Assembly: GCF_036924645.1 (NCBI RefSeq)
Contig: NZ_JAZHRX010000001.1
Location: 6,537,501-6,601,500 of the forward strand
Direction: 5' to 3'
Length of the DNA stretch: 64,000 nucleotides
From: Bradyrhizobium sp. AZCC 2176
GTDB taxonomy: Bacteria > Pseudomonadota > Alphaproteobacteria > Rhizobiales > Xanthobacteraceae
Shown here: positions 36,998-47,262 of the stretch, in pieces
How positions within the stretch are numbered: position 1 is the first letter of the stretch
Layout: each line of letters opens with the position of its first letter
The notes under the pieces: generated by a model
Seen by the model: the letters and a program-made list of their open reading frames with translations, nothing else
What the model was told of the DNA's origin: nothing
The model's database searches: none
Translations under genes and position numbers: made by a program

Positions 36998-37296
36998 TCG
37001 AGGTCCGTCCTGGGCTCGAAAGCATGACGCAGGCGAAGCTCGCCAAGGCGGACGTTCTAATCAACCACCGTCATCTTGCGGCGGCGCGGTAGACCCTTTC
37101 GTTCTCGATCCGCGCCTGTTCTAGCCGAGATCCGAAGAAGCGGGCCTACCCGCCACCAGCAACGTCCACCGCGCCTTTCCCCGCTGTATTTCGATAGTGG
37201 AATCGACTTGCGGTACTTCTCCGCGCAGCGTAATTTTCAACTACACGTAGTTCATTCGAAAGCAATCTATCGGGTTCGGCCTGGCGGGAGAGAACG

Positions 37297-37926
37297 ATGG
37301 CGGACATCCCATGGCACCTTTCCGGTGACTATTTCGAGAATTGCAGTTGCAGCATCGTGTGTCCCTGCCTCGTGTCGGCGGCGCCCCCGTTGGCCTCGCG
37401 ACCGACCGAGGGCTTCTGTAACGTTCCGCTGATCTTCCACGTCGAAAGCGGCCGCTATGGCGACATCGCGCTCGATGGGCTCAACGTTCTGGTTATCCTC
37501 CACGCACCTGGGGTCATGGCAGACGGAGATTGGTCGGTGGCCGCCTATATCGATCAGCGCGCCAACGATGAGCAGACCGAGGCCCTAGCTGCGATCTTCA
37601 CCGGCGCCGCCGGTGGTCCGATGGCCGCGTTTACACCGCTGATCAGCAAGAACCTGGGGGTGAGCAAGGTTCCGATCACATTCCGCATCGACGGCAAGAC
37701 GCGCTCCGCGGAAATCCCTGACATTCTGCATATGTCCGTCGATCCTTTGCCGACCATGCATCCGAGCGGAGAAATGTGGGCGAACATCGGCCATCCGGTT
37801 AGCCCCGACAAGATGGTGATGGCCGTCGGCGCTCCCGGCAATACGTTCAGCGATCATGGCATGCGCTGGGATAATTCCGGCAAGAACGGCCTCTATGCAC
37901 CAATCCGCTGGTCGAACCAGGCCTGA
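37297..37926 (+). CDS. DUF1326 domain protein
   Basis: The 209-residue protein starts IPWHLSGDYFENCSCSIVCPCLVS, where CSCSIVCPC is the conserved Cys cluster of DUF1326, probably a metal site. Later FAVIFTGAAGGPMAAFTP-like and LGVSKVPITFRIDGKTRSAE segments complete the domain. It has no export signal. It is directly followed by a DUF2182 gene with which its stop overlaps (TGATG). These two families commonly occur together, so they likely act in one process. Function is not established. Confidence 0.88.
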   Translation: MADIPWHLSGDYFENCSCSIVCPCLVSAAPPLASRPTEGFCNVPLIFHVESGRYGDIALDGLNVLVILHAPGVMADGDWSVAAYIDQRANDEQTEALAAIFTGAAGGPMAAFTPLISKNLGVSKVPITFRIDGKTRSAEIPDILHMSVDPLPTMHPSGEMWANIGHPVSPDKMVMAVGAPGNTFSDHGMRWDNSGKNGLYAPIRWSNQA

Positions 37927-38798
37927 TGCAACTCCTGATACCGGCCCTGCGACAAGGCCGGCAACGTCAATCGCAAATGACCGACAGCACCCTGGAAACC
38001 GTGCTTCGGCGCGATCGCTGGGTCGTCGGCGGCGCGATCGGAATCATTGTCGCGTTGGCATGGAGCTATGTGCTCTGGCTCGTCAACGACATGGACATGG
38101 GCGGCATGGACATGAACGGGCTCCGCATGATCCCGGCCGGGATCGGAATCATGTTGCCGGCCAACGAGCCATGGCGAGCGATCGAGTTCGCGTATGTGTT
38201 CCTGATGTGGGCGGTGATGATGGTCGGAATGATGGCGCCCTCGGCAGCGCCCATGATCCTCATGTACGCCCGGGTGGGTCGACAGTGGAAAGCGCAGGGC
38301 AAGCCGTTCGCCGCGACCGGCTGGTTTGCGGCCGGTTATCTCCTCGCCTGGAGTGGCTTTTCGCTGGCAGCCACCTTTCTCCAATGGGTGATCGAGCGGG
38401 CAGCCTTGCTGGATTCCCAGATGGCGATCGCCAGCAACCTTCTCGGCGCAATCGTACTGGTCGCGGCGGGAGTCTATCAATGGACACCGCTCAAGGACGT
38501 CTGTCTCGCCCAATGCCAGTCGCCGTTTCAGTTCCTGATGCGCCACGGCGGCTTTCAGAACCACCTGCGAGGCTGCCTGCTGCTGGGGCTTCGACACGGA
38601 GGCTATTGCGTCGGCTGCTGCTGGGTTTTGATGGCGCTTTTGTTCGTAGGCGGGGTAATGAATGTGCTTTGGATTGCGTTTCTGGCGCTGCTTGTCCTTT
38701 TGGAGAAACTTACGCCGGTCGGACGATGGATCGCGCGTGCTGCCGGGATTGCATGTGTGGCCGCGGGCGCGTGGCTGCTGGTGTCCTTGCCGCAGTGA
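37926..38798 (+). CDS. DUF2182 family membrane protein
   Basis: The 290-residue integral membrane protein has five or more membrane segments. A Met/Asp-rich stretch (NDMDMGGMDMNGLRM) and the MMVGMMAPSAAPMI helix are typical of DUF2182 and suggest soft-metal binding, as does the C-terminal GYCVGCCWVLMALLFVGG. The start at 37926 overlaps the DUF1326 stop; an ATG at 37977 is equally plausible and gives 273 residues. Metal handling with DUF1326 is an inference from residues, not a known activity. Confidence 0.87.
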   Translation: MQLLIPALRQGRQRQSQMTDSTLETVLRRDRWVVGGAIGIIVALAWSYVLWLVNDMDMGGMDMNGLRMIPAGIGIMLPANEPWRAIEFAYVFLMWAVMMVGMMAPSAAPMILMYARVGRQWKAQGKPFAATGWFAAGYLLAWSGFSLAATFLQWVIERAALLDSQMAIASNLLGAIVLVAAGVYQWTPLKDVCLAQCQSPFQFLMRHGGFQNHLRGCLLLGLRHGGYCVGCCWVLMALLFVGGVMNVLWIAFLALLVLLEKLTPVGRWIARAAGIACVAAGAWLLVSLPQ

Positions 38799-38933
38799 TG
38801 AGCAACCTGCGGCTTCCTGATCGTCTCAGCGTCCGAGCTTGGCTCGACCTTCTTTCGGAAAATGTCGGCCTGCTACGCCATTCTTGAGGGCATCACGGAG
38901 GAACTCTACGGCCGCGTGCGCCTCCTTTTGCGA

Positions 38934-39422
38934 TCACATGAAGCCTGGGTTGCGCGGCAGATACTGGGCCCAATTGCCGAATTCTCGCGACGACATCAGC
39001 AACATAGGAAACTTGATCCGCATTCCGTGCTCCATCGCGACGTTGAGAGCCGCCTTGCCTGCGCCAGGCAGGAACGCCGATACCCGCGACGAGCCGCTCT
39101 CGGCCGCCAGGTGCAGCGCTGTTCTCAAGGCGGGAGCGACAGCGTGGGGCTCCATGACTGCGAGCGGCCCGATATGTCCGCCGGCGTCCACGTAAGTATA
39201 GCCCGCCCAATCGCTTCGGTCGTAGAGATTGAACCCTCGCGTCCCGCTATCGTTGACTAGATAGCGGTGATGCTTTTCGCGCGAGACGCCAAGAACCCGC
39301 TCGTCCGCTTGCGCAAGACGACGTAGGGTCAAAGCTTCTGCCTTGAGCGGCGTGACGTCGTATCGCGAGCCGTGCAAATTACCGATCAATTTCTCTCGCG
39401 ATGCGCTGACGCCGTAGATGGG
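38934..39422 (-). pseudogene. GNAT acetyltransferase, C-terminal part only
   Basis: The frame retains the second half of a GNAT-type N-acetyltransferase: TYVDAGGHIGPLAVMEPHAVA, then SRVSAFLPGAGKAALNVAMEHGMR, the pattern of the Acetyltransf_18 domain. The first GNAT domain, about 100 residues with the acetyl-CoA loop, is missing. The upstream frame continues as FPIYGVSASREKLIGNLHG and ends at a stop near 39450. No good start codon is present; TTG at 39389 is possible. It abuts a second 5'-truncated gene on the other strand. Confidence 0.65.
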
Positions 39423-39424
39423 AA

Positions 39425-40225
39425 ATCGCGGCCAAGCCGACCCCGAGCATTACCGCCTATGATCTGGTCCTGTTGGGGAATGAGCGGTGGCGTCAGTTGA
39501 CCGTGAGGGGCATGGCGGAAGCCAGGGAGTATTTTCGGAACGCCGTCGCGCTTGACCCGCAATATGCCCGCGCTCACGTCAACATCGCCTGGACCATAGT
39601 CTGCGATGTGTTTCTCGAATCGCCCGCCACTGCGACTTTGGACGAGGCGCTTCGCGAGATCGAGACCGCGCTCGATATCGACGACGGCGACGCCTGGTCT
39701 CATGGTGTCTTCGCACAGCTGCTGTTCCTGCTGAATGAAGACGTCAAGGCCGAAATCCATTTCAGCCGCGCGCTCGCGCTCAATCCAAACGATGCTGATG
39801 TCGCCGCCGTTTTCGCTAACATCCTGGTCTACTGGGGACGGTGGCGCGAGGCGCTCATATGGATTGCGACAGCCAAACGGCTCAATCCCTTTCCGCCCAA
39901 CCTGTACCACTGGTATCACGCGCTTGCCCTCTATTCGGGGCGCGAGTACGAGCGGGCGGTCAAAGCGTTGATGGAGGCGCGATCGCTCGATAGGTGGTCG
40001 CACGGCCTCCTCGCGGCCTGCTATGCGCAGATGGGACGGCTCGGCGAGGCGCAGTCCGAAGCAGACACGTTCGTCAGCGAACGGCGTCGTGAACTGAATG
40101 CGAATGGCGAAGCCGCGCCCGCGAAGACCCTCGACCTCGCTCGGGCCCGAGCCGAAAGGTATCGCGATTCCACGGACCGCAAACACTTCCTCGACGGATT
40201 GCGCAAGGCGGGTTTCACCAGTTGA
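39425..40225 (+). pseudogene. TPR part of an adenylate/guanylate-cyclase-type protein, 5'-truncated
   Basis: The frame is open from 39410 and reads AYDLVLLGNERWRQLTVRG. TPR-like helices follow (EAREYFRNAVALDPQYARAHV, EIHFSRALALNPNDADVAAV, GLLAACYAQMGRLGEAQSEAD). This matches the C-terminal region of class III cyclases that carry a TolB-like domain and TPRs. The cyclase catalytic domain that should lie upstream is absent. The only start candidates are the TTG at 39473 or internal ATGs. A strong start is lacking, so it is a remnant. Confidence 0.7.
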
Positions 40226-40260
40226 CCGCTCGCAGCCGTCTCTCTTGATCGAACGCGGAG

Positions 40261-40430
40261 TAACAAAGTGGGAGTGGAAGGATCTAAAGATATCTTTTCA
40301 TATCAATGATTTACGCCATTGGTGCGCTCGGAGGGCGGAGAAGATGTTAGGAACTTCAATAAGTTGCAGAGTTGGGTGAAAGTCCGAAGTGCGTTTCCCG
40401 CCTATTGGTGCTTTTCAAGCCGAGCGCTAG
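40261..40430 (+). repeat. Long direct repeat, copy 1 (left of the iron-uptake locus)
   Basis: It begins TAACAAAGTGG, contains ATCAATGATTTACG, then the exact shared core TGGTGCGCTCGGAGGGCGG, and later AAGTGCGTTT and GCTTTTC. The same order and direction recur at 48201-48390, with substitutions and small length differences. The core resembles the 3' end of a tRNA read on the opposite strand, but the T-arm is absent. Confidence 0.72.
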
Positions 40431-40450
40431 AGCTGAACTAACCAAATCGG
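40426..40450 (+). repeat. 25-bp direct repeat, copy 2
   Basis: GCTAGAGCTGAACTAACC-AAATCGG, one mismatch from 35701-35725. It lies at the right end of the long repeat copy. Confidence 0.75.
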
Positions 40451-40583
40451 TCGAGAATGTTTTTGACAACAATTACTGGGCCGGTGTCGCGAGCTTTCAC
40501 CTCGGCGGAGGGTGCGCCGTCGAACGGTGAAGTTGTCCTTTACGACGGACTTCTGAGCCCGGCCAGCCCCTGACGGTGGGGCG

Positions 40584-41336
40584 TCAGATTGCGTCATCGA
40601 CGATCAAATGCGGCTTGCCCTGCGAACAGGGCTCGACACGCGCCCTGATGCGAAAGGTTGCGGCAAGGTTTTCCGGCGTCAGGACGCCGGCCGCCGTTCC
40701 GAAATCGTGCAACGTTCCATCATAGAGGATTGCGACCTTGTCGGCGAACTTCAATGCGAGGTCGAGATGGTGCAGCGCGATCAGCACGAGCATGCCGCCG
40801 TCATGCGCAAGGCTGCGCACCTGCCGCATCGCTTCCAATTGGCGGTGCATGTCCAGCGCGCTGGTCGGCTCGTCCAACAGCAGCACCTGCGGTTCGCGCA
40901 CGAGACATTGGGCAAGCCCGACGAGCTGGCGCTGTCCACCGCTCAGCTCGGAAAGAATTTCATTGGCAAGATCGCCCATATCGAGTGCTGCCAGCGCTCG
41001 ATCCACCGCGATCAGATCAGACCTCTCCAGACGCCAGCCGCTGACCTGCTTGCGCGCAAGAAGGACGGATTCGAATACAGTCAGCACTGCGCCTGCCGTT
41101 TGGTCCTGAGGCATGTAGGCGATGGCGCGATCCGCATCGCGCACACCTTCCAGCCGGCACTCGCCGGATCCCGGAAGAATGGCCGCCAGGCGCCGGAACA
41201 GCGTCGACTTGCCCGCAGCATTCGGCCCAATGACGGCCACCACCTCGCCACCATGACAGGGCGGAAGCGTCACATCGCGCAGTACCTGGCGTGATCCGAA
41301 GCGGGCGCCGAGGCGATGCGTGCTCAGCACTACCAT
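40584..41336 (-). CDS. Iron-siderophore-type ABC transporter ATP-binding protein
   Basis: The 250-residue protein is the cytoplasmic ATPase of a FecCDE/BtuCD-like importer. Motifs: Walker A GPNAAGKST (A in place of the usual G), signature LSGGQRQL, Walker B VLLLDEPTSALD, and the switch His in LIALHHLDLAL. Regulatory or extra domains are absent. The ATG at 41336 overlaps the permease stop by seven bases, showing translational coupling. It is the last gene of a minus-strand unit. Confidence 0.93.
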   Translation of the reverse strand: MVVLSTHRLGARFGSRQVLRDVTLPPCHGGEVVAVIGPNAAGKSTLFRRLAAILPGSGECRLEGVRDADRAIAYMPQDQTAGAVLTVFESVLLARKQVSGWRLERSDLIAVDRALAALDMGDLANEILSELSGGQRQLVGLAQCLVREPQVLLLDEPTSALDMHRQLEAMRQVRSLAHDGGMLVLIALHHLDLALKFADKVAILYDGTLHDFGTAAGVLTPENLAATFRIRARVEPCSQGKPHLIVDDAI

Positions 41337-42397
41337 ATCTCTCTTCCGCTTCTCAGGATCAAATAGAGGAAGACCGGCAATCCGATCGCTGAAGTGACGA
41401 TGCCGATCGGCAGGACGGCGCCGGGTACCACGATTTTGGCGAGGATCGAGCTGCACGACATGATCAGCGCACCGGTCAGCGCGCTCGCGGGCAGCAGGAA
41501 GCGCTGGTCTTCGCCGACCATCATGCGGGCGATGTGCGGGCCGACGAGACCGATAAAACCGATCGTGCCGACAAACGCAACGGGGATCGCCGTCAAAAGC
41601 GAGACCAGGATCAGGGTTTCGAGCCGCAGGCGCCGCACGGGAATGCCGAAGCTCGCCGCGCGCGCCTCGCCAAGACGTAATGCAGTCAACTGCCACCGGC
41701 GGTGCAGAAAGACCGGCAAGGTTATAACCACGACCAGCGCGGTGATAGCGAGCTTGGGCCATGTTGCCTTGGTGAGGCTGCCCATGGTCCAGAAGACGAT
41801 GGCCGCGACCGCCTGCTCGGCAGCGAAATACTGGGTGATAGCAAGCGCCGTATTGAAACTGAAAACCAGCGCGATGCCCAAAAGCACGATCACCTGGATC
41901 GAGGCTCCGCGCCGCAGGCTGGCCAAATGGATCAGGAAGGCGGTTGCCATGGCCACGACGAAAGCATTGGCCGCGACAATGTAATCGCCCACCATGGGAA
42001 CCAGCGCGACACCGAAGGCGAGCGCCAGGGCCGCGCCAAAGCTTGCACCGGCGGAAATGCCCAGCGTGAACGGACTCGCCAGCGGATTGTTCAAGATGGT
42101 CTGCATCTGAGCGCCGCCGATGGCAAGCGCCAAACCGACCACGACGCCCATAAGGGCCGATGGCATGCGGATCGACCAGATAATGACGCGCATCTGCGCA
42201 TCCGCCTCTGCTGGCAGGACGAGCGTGCGCACAACATCTTCAAGCCCGTAGCTGGCCGGCCCGGTCGAAAGGTCGCCGACCAATGCAATGCAAACCCCGA
42301 CCACCAGCACGAGGAGAACGATCCACCGCCTGACGCTGAGCGCCTGATAGGCGTCGCGTCCGGCTAATGTCAGCGCTTCGGTATGGAGATCTGTCAT
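41330..42397 (-). CDS. FecCD-family iron-siderophore ABC transporter permease
   Basis: The 355-residue protein has about ten membrane segments and the FecCD landmarks RMPSALMGVVVGLALAIGGAQ, NNPLASPFTLGISAGASFG, and GFIGLVGPHIARMMVG. The last is the coupling-helix region that contacts the ATPase. It forms a homodimeric channel in this type of importer. Its ATG at 42397 overlaps the end of the substrate-binding protein gene by four bases, and its own stop overlaps the ATPase start by seven. Confidence 0.95.
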   Translation of the reverse strand: MTDLHTEALTLAGRDAYQALSVRRWIVLLVLVVGVCIALVGDLSTGPASYGLEDVVRTLVLPAEADAQMRVIIWSIRMPSALMGVVVGLALAIGGAQMQTILNNPLASPFTLGISAGASFGAALALAFGVALVPMVGDYIVAANAFVVAMATAFLIHLASLRRGASIQVIVLLGIALVFSFNTALAITQYFAAEQAVAAIVFWTMGSLTKATWPKLAITALVVVITLPVFLHRRWQLTALRLGEARAASFGIPVRRLRLETLILVSLLTAIPVAFVGTIGFIGLVGPHIARMMVGEDQRFLLPASALTGALIMSCSSILAKIVVPGAVLPIGIVTSAIGLPVFLYLILRSGREIW

Positions 42398-43566
42398 CGC
42401 TGGTTATCGGAAAGGCTGACGCTATAGCCGGGCCGGTAGTCTATCGGCAGGAAGCGACGATGGTATTCGGCAAAGGTTGCATTGGGATCCAGATAGGCAA
42501 ACAAGTCGGGGTGGAACCACTTGGCCAATTGTTGGACGGCAACAAATTCGTATGGGCTGTTATAGAACTGGTGCCAAATGCCGTGAAAATTCCGCGCCTT
42601 CTTTGCTGCGATACCGGTATAGGCGTCGCGAGTTGTGAACCATTCGAGCTTCTTGCGCGTCAGCCGAGGATCCGCCCCCGGTCCCAGCGGAATCCAGTGG
42701 CCGCCGGGCACATAGGCTTGCCAGTCGGCGCTGGTAACCACCACATGCACGGGATCGGCGACGATGACCTGTTCGGGGCTGACCTGCCCGAAGGTCGAAG
42801 GAATGATATCGCTGCCGATATTATGGCCGCCAGCGAGTTCGACATATTTGCCGAAATTCTCTGCGCCGAAAGACAGGCAACAATCCTGCGAGTAGCCGCC
42901 GATCCGCTCGACGAACACGTTGGGGCGTTTCGGTTGCTTGGCGGCAAGGACGTTGGTAACCGCAGCCATGGCCTGGCGGCGAAACGAGATGATTTCCTCC
43001 GCACGCGCCTCGCGCCCCATGATCCTGCCCAGGAGCCGGATGGTCGGCTCGGTATTTTCCAGGGGACGGTGGCGAAAATCGACATAGATAACCGGTATGT
43101 TCAGCGCCGCGAGCTTCTCGATGTAGTTGGCGTCCTTGTTGGCCTGCATGGCTTCAAGATTGAGCAGCACCACATCAGGCTTCTGGATGATCGCCGATTC
43201 GATGTCGATCAGGCTATCCTCCTGGCCCTTAAAGGCAGGAAGCTTCGCTAGTTCAGGAAACACTTCGAGATACTGCGCGTAGGTGGCCGGGTCGGCCGCG
43301 ATCAGATCGGTGCGCCAGCCAACCACATGGGCCAGAGGATTCTTAGGTTCCAGCGATGCGATGAGATAGAGCTGCCGGCCTTCCCCAAGTAGCATTCGCT
43401 TGACGGGCGCGTTTAGCGTCACCTGGCGGCCCGCGATATCCGTGAGCGTAAGCGGCGCTTGTGTCTGTGCCAGTCCAGATTCGCCGGCAAATGCGGCCAG
43501 CGGAAGCAAAGCGGTCAGGACAAGAGCCGTCACCGCAGCATGCAGCAGCGATCGGTATTTCGTCAT
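42394..43566 (-). CDS. ABC transporter substrate-binding protein, siderophore type
   Basis: The 390-residue protein has a signal peptide ([24 protein letters not shown]) and the Peripla_BP_2 fold typical of FepB/BtuF. The fold is visible as [35 protein letters not shown], and [14 protein letters not shown]. No lipobox is seen, so it is periplasmic. A Cys pair (SQDCCLSF) and Trp/His-rich end could shape the ligand site; the ligand is probably an iron-siderophore or heme. It overlaps the MFS gene stop and the permease start by four bases each. Confidence 0.92.
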   Translation of the reverse strand: MTKYRSLLHAAVTALVLTALLPLAAFAGESGLAQTQAPLTLTDIAGRQVTLNAPVKRMLLGEGRQLYLIASLEPKNPLAHVVGWRTDLIAADPATYAQYLEVFPELAKLPAFKGQEDSLIDIESAIIQKPDVVLLNLEAMQANKDANYIEKLAALNIPVIYVDFRHRPLENTEPTIRLLGRIMGREARAEEIISFRRQAMAAVTNVLAAKQPKRPNVFVERIGGYSQDCCLSFGAENFGKYVELAGGHNIGSDIIPSTFGQVSPEQVIVADPVHVVVTSADWQAYVPGGHWIPLGPGADPRLTRKKLEWFTTRDAYTGIAAKKARNFHGIWHQFYNSPYEFVAVQQLAKWFHPDLFAYLDPNATFAEYHRRFLPIDYRPGYSVSLSDNQR

Positions 43567-44792
43567 GATCGGCTTCCTTTTTGTGTGGGCTGCCTGATTT
43601 TCAGCCATATGCCGAGAGCCGACAAAAATGACAAGGCGTAAAGCGTGGCGACGAGCGGGAAAGCGGCTTCGAGACCAAAGAGCTGAGTGACCGCGACGCC
43701 GGCAATGATGCCGCTCGCGGAAGCACCTTGCAGGGAAGCTTGCGCAACGCCCAGAATCGAACCTTGCCGATCATTAGCCACGGCTGCCGAGATGAGTGCA
43801 AGAAGGACCGGCGTCGTTCCCCCGAGAAGCGCTCCCCAGATAAAATATAGGAACGCGAACACGGCAACGGAGCCCGTGCTTCCCGCCAGATGCGTAACCA
43901 AAACGCACGCGGCCGAAATCAGCACGTTGCCGCCCAGCACATAGGATGGCGTTCGATTCTCGAAGAGCCGCGCCCATAGCGGCGCGGCCACGACAAAGCC
44001 GCACGCCAGCAGCCCGTAGGTGAAGCCGGCGACCCAATGCCGGGCGCCAAATACCTGGGTCATGTACAGTGAGAAAGGAACCTGCAGGACCATGCGGCTG
44101 GCAAGCAGCATCCCCATCAAGGCAAGAAGAGCCGCGATCGGAACACCTGTCGGCGCCTTCGGCTTTCCGATGCCCGCGTTTTCGGGGCTGGCGGCAACAG
44201 CTCCCGGCCTCGGTACGGGCAGGCTCAACCAGGCAACGGCAGCGCACAGCGCACAAATTGCCCCAGCGGTCAGATTTATTGCGGCAAAAGGGAAGCTATC
44301 GAGAATGAGCCCGCCCAGGAAGGCGCCGCCCAGCGAGCCCACATTGGTGGCGACCTGAAGCCAGGCGAACAGGCTTGCGCGATCCTTCCCGCCGGTAATC
44401 TGCACGCCGTAGGCCTGCGCTGGGGCGATATAGCCGGCGCAGGCGCCCTGCAGGAAACGCAGCGCCATGATCGTCCAGACATCCTGTGCAACGGCAACAA
44501 GCAGTTGCGTGGCCGCTAGACCGCCGAGCGCCCGAACCATCATCAGCCGATTGCCGTAGCGATCGCCCATTCGCCCCCAGAAGGCGCTGGTCAGCGACAT
44601 GCCAATCATCGGGCAAACGTAGACACCCACACCTGCCAGTCCAAAGACGCTGTCCGAAGGGCTCAACGCTTTGATTTGGATCGGCCAGAATGGACCACTC
44701 ATTTCCATGGCACCCATGGAAACGAATTGCAGCCCGAACAGCAAAGCAAAAACAGGTCCGAAGCCGCGAAGCGCGGCGGAAACATTTGTCAT
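43563..44792 (-). CDS. MFS transporter
   Basis: The 409-residue protein has 12 predicted membrane segments. The MFS signature between segments 2 and 3 appears as [15 protein letters not shown]. The second half starts after a central loop ([17 protein letters not shown]). It is the first gene of the coupled unit with the siderophore-type ABC importer, so it may move a siderophore across the inner membrane or act as an exporter. Its overlap with the next gene is four bases. The ATG at 44792 is chosen for the position of the first membrane segment. Confidence 0.9.
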   Translation of the reverse strand: MTNVSAALRGFGPVFALLFGLQFVSMGAMEMSGPFWPIQIKALSPSDSVFGLAGVGVYVCPMIGMSLTSAFWGRMGDRYGNRLMMVRALGGLAATQLLVAVAQDVWTIMALRFLQGACAGYIAPAQAYGVQITGGKDRASLFAWLQVATNVGSLGGAFLGGLILDSFPFAAINLTAGAICALCAAVAWLSLPVPRPGAVAASPENAGIGKPKAPTGVPIAALLALMGMLLASRMVLQVPFSLYMTQVFGARHWVAGFTYGLLACGFVVAAPLWARLFENRTPSYVLGGNVLISAACVLVTHLAGSTGSVAVFAFLYFIWGALLGGTTPVLLALISAAVANDRQGSILGVAQASLQGASASGIIAGVAVTQLFGLEAAFPLVATLYALSFLSALGIWLKIRQPTQKGSRS

Positions 44793-44970
44793 TCCGCCCA
44801 TGTTGGCGCATTGAGGCAAACTTTCATATCGCCAGCCTGATTTTATGAGCAGGAACCGTTCATGCAGCGCCCTCGGGATGGCACCGTTTCATTGATGCGG
44901 ATGCACAGCGATAACGAGAACAGAGGGTTTTGCAACCATGAAGCGTCTCACCAAATTGCAAGAGCAGCGA

Positions 44971-47262
44971 CTACATGTCCACGGTCATCGAAAGCAGATA
45001 CGTGCGCGGTGCTCCCAGGAAGAACGTTCCAAATGAGGCCACGCTCGACCAGTAGTTCTCACCGGTCACATTCTGAACGTTGGCGCGGAAAACCGTCTTC
45101 CTGCCGTTGATTGCCGTCGTGTAGCGGGCGCCGAGATCGAGCCGCGTCCAATCCGGGATCGGCTGCTTGTTGTCCGCATCCACGAACTGCCTGCCCGTGT
45201 AGATGACGGCCCCATTCAGCGTGAGCCCGTTCACCCACGGCAGATCCCACTCGGCGCCAATATTGGCCTGTACGTTCGGAACGCCGATCGGCGTATTGCC
45301 CACGCGCGACGCGATAGCGGATTTCGTCAGGGTGCCATCCAGCAGCGAAACGCCTCCGAGGACGCGAACGTCGGGCCTGAGCTCGCCGAAGACGTTGAAC
45401 TCTATCCCACGTACCTGCGTTTCGGCGGTCGCCGCGGCGCGCCCAGCCACCAGTTCGCCACTCCCCTTCGATATCTCGAAGGCGCTAAAGGTGGTTGCGA
45501 CCCGGCGCCGAAGTCCACCTTGATGCCGGCCTCGTACTGTTTGGCGATGTGGGGCGGGAGCAGTTCGCTGCCATTGGAAACATTCGGCTGCGACGGCGCT
45601 ATATCGCCCCGACTTAGACCTTCGATGTAGTTCGCATACAGGGAGACGTTGTCCCGGGGCCGGACGACGAGGCCGACCACTGGAGTGGTCGCGCTCTTGT
45701 CATAGGAGTTCAGCAGCGTCCCGACATTGGCGAAATAGTTGTTCGCCTCGACGCCCTGGCGCCGGACACCCAAGGTCAACAGGACACGCTCATCGAGCAC
45801 GGACATGGTGTCGGCAATCGAGAGCCCCGTGAGTTGGCTGTCCGAGAGCCGAGGGCGATCGCTGATCTCGTTTGCGAACTGAGTTGGCGCCACGGTCGGG
45901 CTATAGATGTTCGAGGAGACCTGACTGCCATTGGTCGTCCGCCGGTGCAGCACGTCGTGATAGACGGAGGCCTGGAAGGTGACGGCATGCCGGACGAAGC
46001 CGGTATCGAAGCGGGCGCGGACGCCGCCATCATAGGTGTGTCGATCGATGCTGAGCCCGAAGAATTGCGGCGTCGAAGTGGTGTTGCCGCTAGCACTGGT
46101 GATCGTCGGAAGACCGAAGAACCGCTCGACATTGGTCCGCGATCCGCCGACGTCGGCGAACAGCGTAACCTGATCGTTTACATCGTATTCGTTGCGCCAC
46201 AGGACGGATTGATCGTTGATGCGCGACCACTCCCAGCGCTGCATCACGTTCAGCCGGCCGTCCGGCGCTTTGGGCACTTGCAGATTGGGCTGTTGGGGAT
46301 CCATGAGGAACGGACGTGACGGAGCGTCGAACCGGTCGGTCTGGGCGATCAGGTAGAGCCAGGACCGGTACCGTTCGCCCTGATAGTCGAGGGCCAGCGA
46401 TCCGACGCCCGTCGTTTCAGATTGGCGGTCAATCGGTGTGTCGCCGCCGCGCAGGCTGCCGGTGGCGCGCACGCCCCATTCCCTGCCCTCGCCGTAGCGC
46501 CTCGCGACGTCCCAATGGCCGCCGAACCGCGCGGTCGAACCGTAACCGGCGGTGAAGCGGGTCAAGTCCTCTCCCGCGCGCTTAGGCACCACATTGATGA
46601 CGCCGCCGACGCCGCCATTGGGCGCGATCCCCGAGAGCGCGGCTGACGGACCCTTGAGCACCTCGATGCGCTCGACGTAGTCCGTGAAGATGCGGTAGCT
46701 CGGCGCGATGCCGTAAAGGCCCTCGAAGGCGAATTCACCATTGTTGCCTTCGTTGATCGGGAAGCCGCGAATATTGAAGGAATCGACCACGCCGCCCGTA
46801 GGGTGGGAGCTGCGCACGGAAGGATCCAGGATCAAGGCATCCGCACCCGTCGCCGCCTGCTGATCCCGGATGAATTTGTCCGTGTAGCTCGTCACGTTGA
46901 ACGGTGACTTCATCGTGTTGGTGTTGCCGAGCATTCCCAACCGCGCGCCTTGAGCGACCTGGCCGCCTGCAAAGGCGGGGACGACACCAGGCTGCGATTG
47001 CACCGCGGGCGGTTTCGGCTTGCGGCGTGGCGGGAACGGTGGTCCGCCGTGAAGCCGATCGGACCCGGGCGTCACTTCGCTTGGTTGGCGCGCGGCGGAC
47101 CGACTGCTGCGCCGGAGCATCGACGGTAACGGGTGGAAGGGAGTTGCCGCCTTGCGGTGCCTGCGATTGAGCAGGCGATTCGAATGCCGCCAGCAACGCC
47201 GCTCCACCCAGCAATGTCGCACCAAAGCGAACTACCGTCCCAACTCCACCCGCACGTCGCAT
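44971..47262 (-). pseudogene. TonB-dependent siderophore receptor, twice frameshifted
   Basis: The receptor has a signal peptide (FGATLLGGAALLAAFESPAQSQA) and a plug domain (NTNTMKSPFNVTSYTDKFI, VVDSFNIRGFPIN, VERIEVLKGPSAALSG, GGVINVVPKRA). The barrel ends in YLLSMTVDM. Three frames are needed. The first shift is in the GGG run at 47007-47009 and the second in the CCC run at 45501-45503; adding one base at each gives one continuous protein of about 763 residues. Without correction the receptor is broken. Its promoter would drive the minus-strand uptake genes. Single-base homopolymer errors are a real alternative to decay. Confidence 0.85.

Larger units (their letters stand above)
40226..40583. 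other. Repeat-rich intergenic region before the iron-uptake genes
   Basis: It holds copy 1 of the long direct repeat (40261-40430) and copy 2 of the 25-bp repeat (40426-40450), whose ends overlap. No gene is seen. Confidence 0.6.

Noticed and set aside
40319..40337. GGTGCGCTCGGAGGG as a tRNA 3' end or tRNA att site
   Set aside because: It resembles the acceptor end of a tRNA on the opposite strand, but no T-arm (GTTCGAATC) or tRNA body follows, so no tRNA or fragment beyond the few bases can be supported.
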